DNA of 64,000 bases, from positions 40,639,682 through 40,703,681 of the forward strand of contig NC_052619.1 in the NCBI RefSeq assembly GCF_016545825.1, read 5' to 3'. Positions 60,440 to 64,000 of the stretch are shown here, in pieces (position 1 is the stretch's first letter; each line of letters begins with the position of its first letter). The notes below the pieces were generated by a model. The model searched no databases. It was given only the letters and a program-made list of their open reading frames with translations, and was not told the DNA's origin. This stretch comes from Eucalyptus grandis (Eukaryota; Streptophyta; Magnoliopsida; Myrtales; Myrtaceae). Made by a program: the position numbers and the translations under genes.

Positions 60440-61419
60440 TGTGGCACCCCTCGACGGCCCCCAATCTGTTAGGATCGTCACAGTTCGCTTACCTTTTATT
60501 GGTGTTTCATGAATCATGTATAAGAAAAATAAACGAAATGAACGCAGCGGAAACAAAGATATCTTTTACACATGATTCTCCTAAGGCGTTGTTCGTGCGT
60601 TTCAATCAAAAATATAAACATAAAAAGGGAGTTAAACGAAATACCTCTCGAAGCGCGCTTGAAGCTTGAGTCGGTTCGGTTGTTCTACAATTCGAGTCCC
60701 ACAAGCGTCGGACCTCTAGTTCAGACACACCAACAACGAACGTCGAACGGAAGAGAGAACCTTCGGATATTCTCCACTTCGATTGTGCTAGCAATCACGT
60801 GGAAATGATCAACGTATCCTCAATGTATTATAGTCACGGCCCGAATGAGAAAAACACTCTACTTTCTCGTGTCTCTCAAAGAATACAAGAACACAAGAAC
60901 ACACACATTTCTCTTTGTTTTCAGCAACTCATTTTCTCTAAAAACAAATAGCGCACGCCCACCTTTCTTTGTATTTCAACCCCTTGAAGTGTCACCAAAA
61001 ACAAGACGCACACCCACACAAAATCTCTCTTAGTTGCAACCTTTTTGCAGCCTATCTTTTTAATATTTATACATGAATCAGCAACGGTTGCCGATCGTGG
61101 GATCGGCAACCGTTGCTGATCCTCGTTCTCATGCACGATCGAGCACGATCGTGCATGAATGGAACAGTCAGCAACCGCTGACCGTTTATGCATTTAGTTC
61201 GTGCACGATGGTCAGCGGTTGCTGACCATCCATGCACGAATTCGTGCGAAGTGGTCAGCAAAAATTTGCTGACCATTTCCACATTAATTAATCAATTAAT
61301 TAATTAATAATTAATCAATTTCCTTAAAAAAATAACAATAATAACATAATCCTTATATGTACAAATGGAATCCCTAGTATGTACATATTACATAGCAGCT
61401 TTAGAGCATATATCTAACA
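60440..61419 (-). mobile_element. Ty1/copia LTR (start at 61419) abutting a fragment of another LTR
   Basis: On the minus strand an LTR begins TGTTAGATATATGCTC at 61419, directly after a purine-rich tract (CAAGTGGGAGAT, plus-strand 61420-61431). It runs left through the hairpin cluster to about 60600. The leftmost ~160 bp, beginning TGTGGCACCCCTCGACGG at 60440, instead resemble the left end of the solo LTR at 27746 and are a separate fragment. The exact join cannot be placed by eye. Confidence 0.5.
61077..61275. repeat. Cluster of perfect hairpins in a copia LTR
   Basis: Five inverted repeats lie in 200 bp. Arms 61077-61096/61101-61120 are 20 bp perfect with loop GTGG. Arms 61130-61141/61146-61157 are 12 bp with loop AGCA. 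Arms 61167-61183/61210-61226 are 17 bp with a 26-base loop. The palindrome GCACGAATTCGTGC is at 61234-61247. Arms 61252-61262/61265-61275 are 11 bp. The first, third and fifth share the word CAGCAA/TTGCTG, and GCACGA recurs between them. Confidence 0.92.
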
Positions 61420-62684
61420 ATCTCCCACTTGCACTAAAGCCAACTTGTTTGGTATGTTAACATATATCCACTTTGGGCATGCGTGTGCATCATATGCAAG
61501 TAGGCTCGTGACTATGATACAAATTAAATTAAATCTCATTTAATTTAATTTCAAATCGACTCAATTCGATTGTAGTAATTGCAAACACATTTGCAATAAT
61601 ATTTCTCTCTTGTTCCATGTCATCCTAGTTGTTTATGGTGTGTGACATCCTTAGGTTCATCACTAAGCTGGTAGTAAGACTTGTACTAACACATTAGTAC
61701 TTCCAAAAGAATTAATTGTCCCGATTATTCTTTTAGGTCTTACAAGCCACGATTGACATCTAGCAATATGTCATGGCTACCTAGATAGTGTGAATGCTTT
61801 AAGAACATAATGAACCTGTTAGCTTTGGCTACAGTGTAATTCAATCCCTCTATCTTACTATGTCCCGATCAAACAAAGACCATGGAATATTTGTCAAGTC
61901 ATTAATTCAATCAGATGCACAAATCTAATTGACATGCATTTTATTCGAGACATAAACAATTTATTCTCGATTACAACCCCGGCCGAGGATTTCAATGCAG
62001 TGTCACAATTAGATCGCATAGGACATCATTATCATACCTTGCATATAACAAGGAGACAGATTCCATATTGCGCACACGTGTAACTTCGTATATGAACAAA
62101 CTATGACCATCAAGTATAAAGACGGATCGACGACCCGGCATTATGTGCACCCGTGAACCATAGTTGTTCGATACACAAGTTAACACTTGTGCCTCAGTCT
62201 AAGGATTATTTACACAAGACCAAAGCATGAACAATTAGGCATTGACCACGTTAAAAGCTTCCATGTCGCTAATCGTTCCATATGCGTCACGTTCAGTGAA
62301 TTTGTCTAATACAAACACCTGTGTTCTAACTCGGGCATCATAATACCCAATGACATGTGACTCATCATTCCCTTAAGTATCCAATACTTAATGGCGAAGT
62401 TAAGAACACACCGGTCTCAACAAGATTATTAATATCCACTTAATAATCTATCGACCGGGAACAATTTAAAGATTCAGTCTAACTATGAACCCGTCACATA
62501 TATTCTTGACGTCTCAAGAATAGGTCTAGTTGCAACTGATCTTATGGAATCATTCATCAATATAAAATAATTGGACAAATGAATGAATACGTCATTGCCA
62601 TTAATTAAATAATAATAATGAAAGTACAACTGAAATCCCTAATATGTAACTATTACATAGTAGCTTTAGGGCATATATCCAACA
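61420..62684 (-). mobile_element. Ty1/copia 3' LTR-like segment with duplicated PPT/LTR-start module
   Basis: On the minus strand an LTR start TGTTGGATATATGCCC lies at 62684, after the purine tract AACTGGGAAAT. It follows the end of the RNase H region by only ~60 bp, as expected for a 3' LTR. About 1265 bp further on, the same module (purine tract plus TGTTAGATATATGC) recurs at 61419, with ~80-100 bp of similarity on each side including GTTGGCTTTAGTG. The 1.26 kb between is non-coding. Confidence 0.55.
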
Positions 62685-62739
62685 ATTTCCCAGTTACACT
62701 AAAGCCAACTTGTGCGGTACCTCAAACCCATTTTGTCAA

Positions 62740-64000
62740 TATGTCTTTCAAAAGAAGGCGAGGTAAGGCCTTAGTGAAGGGATCTGCCACGTTTTCTGCT
62801 GAGGCAATTTTCTGCAAGGCGATATCACCTCTCCCAACAATTTCTCGATGAGATGGAAGCGTCTCTCAATATGCTTGGACTTACGGTGAGACCTTGGTTC
62901 CTTAGCTTGAGCTATCGCCCCATTGTTGTCACAAAACAATGTGATCGGTTGTTCAATTGAAGGAACGACTCCAAGTTCAGAAATAAACTTCTTCATCAAG
63001 CGGCTTCCTTTGCTGCTTGGAAGCAGCTACATACTCTGCCTCGGTGGTGGAATCGGCGGTTATGCTTTGTTTGGAACTTTTCCAACTAAGCGCACCACCA
63101 TTGAATGTAAAGACAAACCCGGATGTAGACTTATAATCATTAGGATCCGATTGAAAATCGGAATCGATATAAGCTACAACTTTAAATTCTCCTTCTCCAT
63201 ATATCAAGAATAAATCTTTAGTCCTTCGCAAGTACTTAAGAATATTCTTGATTGCTATCCAATGCTCTTCTCTGGATCGGGTGATATCTGCTGGTAATAC
63301 TTACAGCATGCGCAATATCGGGTCTAGTACATAGCATAGCATACATTATGCTTCCAATAGCGGATGCATATGGTATCTTTGCCATCCGCTCTCTTTCTTC
63401 GAGTGTTGGGACACATCTCCTTAGAAAGACGGATCCCTTGCCTAAAAGGCAATAATCCTCTCTTGGAACATTGCATGTTAAACCGTGTTAACACTTTGTC
63501 TATGTACGTAGATTGTGAGAGGCCAATCAATCGTCTCGATCTATCTCTATAGATCTTGATACCTAAAATGTAGGTTGCCTCTCCTAAATCTTTCATGGAG
63601 AATTTCTGTGACAAGAATAGTTTTATTGATGATATCATTGGTACATCATTTCCAATCAAAAGTATGTCATCGACATACAAAACCAGAAATGCAATTGCAC
63701 TCCCACTGATCTTCTTATATACACAAGGTTCATCCGGATTTTTGATGAAGCCAAACGATTTGACTACCTCATCAAAACGAATGTTCCAACTTCTGGAGGC
63801 TTGTTTGAGTCCATAAATGGATCTCTTAAGCTTACACACCTTATGTTTTTCACTATTGGATTCAAAACCACATGGCTGTTCCATATAGATGTCCTCATCG
63901 AAAACCATTTAGAAAAGCCGTTTTGACATCCATCTGGAATATCTCATAATCAAGGTGTGCAGCTATAGCCAATATAATCCGAATGGATTTTAGCATGGCC
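62740..64000 (-). pseudogene. Ty1/copia pol fragment (reverse transcriptase and RNase H), frameshifted
   Basis: Reading leftward from the window end, the RT begins around MDVKTAFLNG (about 63930). The frame breaks near 63900, then continues with MEQPCGF, LKRSIYGLKQASR, FLVLYVDDILLIGND (catalytic YVDD) and KDLGEATYILGI to about 63460. It breaks again near 63400. The RNase H part has VVAYIDSDFQSD, STSGFVFTFNGGALSWKSSKQ and STTEAEYVAA (63200-63030). After another shift come LFCDNNGAIAQAKEP and KSKHIERRFHLI (62950-62850). At least three shifts make it non-functional. Integrase and gag lie beyond the right edge. The YVDD box and the SW.S.KQ..ADSTTEAEY motif are diagnostic of plant copia elements. 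Confidence 0.88.

Overview
This is plant nuclear DNA, probably from a woody core eudicot. The evidence is a CC-NB-ARC-LRR resistance-gene relic, CEP and SAUR genes, intron-containing plant gene fragments, and several plant LTR-retrotransposon families with multi-kilobase LTRs. I cannot fix the genus from sequence alone; a Myrtaceae-like (Eucalyptus-type) genome is only an impression. The window is mostly transposable elements and gene debris. I see only two intact-looking protein genes, a secreted CEP peptide precursor and a SAUR-like gene, plus three recognisable pseudogene loci and several gene fragments.

Layout. 1-17216: a long non-coding LTR retrotransposon on the minus strand, present as a tandem multimer (internal part - LTR - complete internal region - LTR). 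Its primer-binding site matches the 3' end of tRNA-Arg, and large minisatellite arrays lie next to its polypurine tract; both suggest a non-autonomous Tat/Ogre-type element. 17217-20592: a truncated hAT-like MITE and unassigned DNA. 20593-24017: a CC-NB-ARC-LRR gene on the minus strand, broken by one frameshift and one stop. 24464-33480: a graveyard of plus-strand gene fragments. It holds a 5' piece of a Rab geranylgeranyltransferase alpha gene and two copies of an unc-13/DUF810 (PATROL1-like) gene. The longer DUF810 copy is split by a 3.76 kb solo LTR (target duplication AGTCA) and a 1.0 kb Mutator-like foldback element (10-bp target duplication). 33532-33631 is an N gap. 33632-34870: a LINE reverse-transcriptase relic.

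37813-49255: two direct copies of a ~2.3 kb segment, about 9.2 kb apart. Each carries a TATA box and a CEP-type secreted peptide gene; the first is open, and the second has one extra G in a G-run. A SAUR-like gene lies between them on the minus strand. 49285-60439: LTR debris, including a degenerate copia-type LTR with PBS, a complete 3.9 kb solo LTR with target duplication TATGA, and nested fragments of related LTRs. 60440-64000: a degenerate Ty1/copia element on the minus strand, with a duplicated PPT/LTR-start module, a cluster of perfect hairpins inside its LTR and a frameshifted reverse transcriptase/RNase H.

The functional content points to two small-protein systems, CEP peptide signalling and SAUR auxin-type response, embedded in a repeat-rich, recombinogenic region. 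Nested insertions and near-identical LTR copies show recent transposon and recombination activity. All family calls come from motifs recognised by eye; no database search was run.
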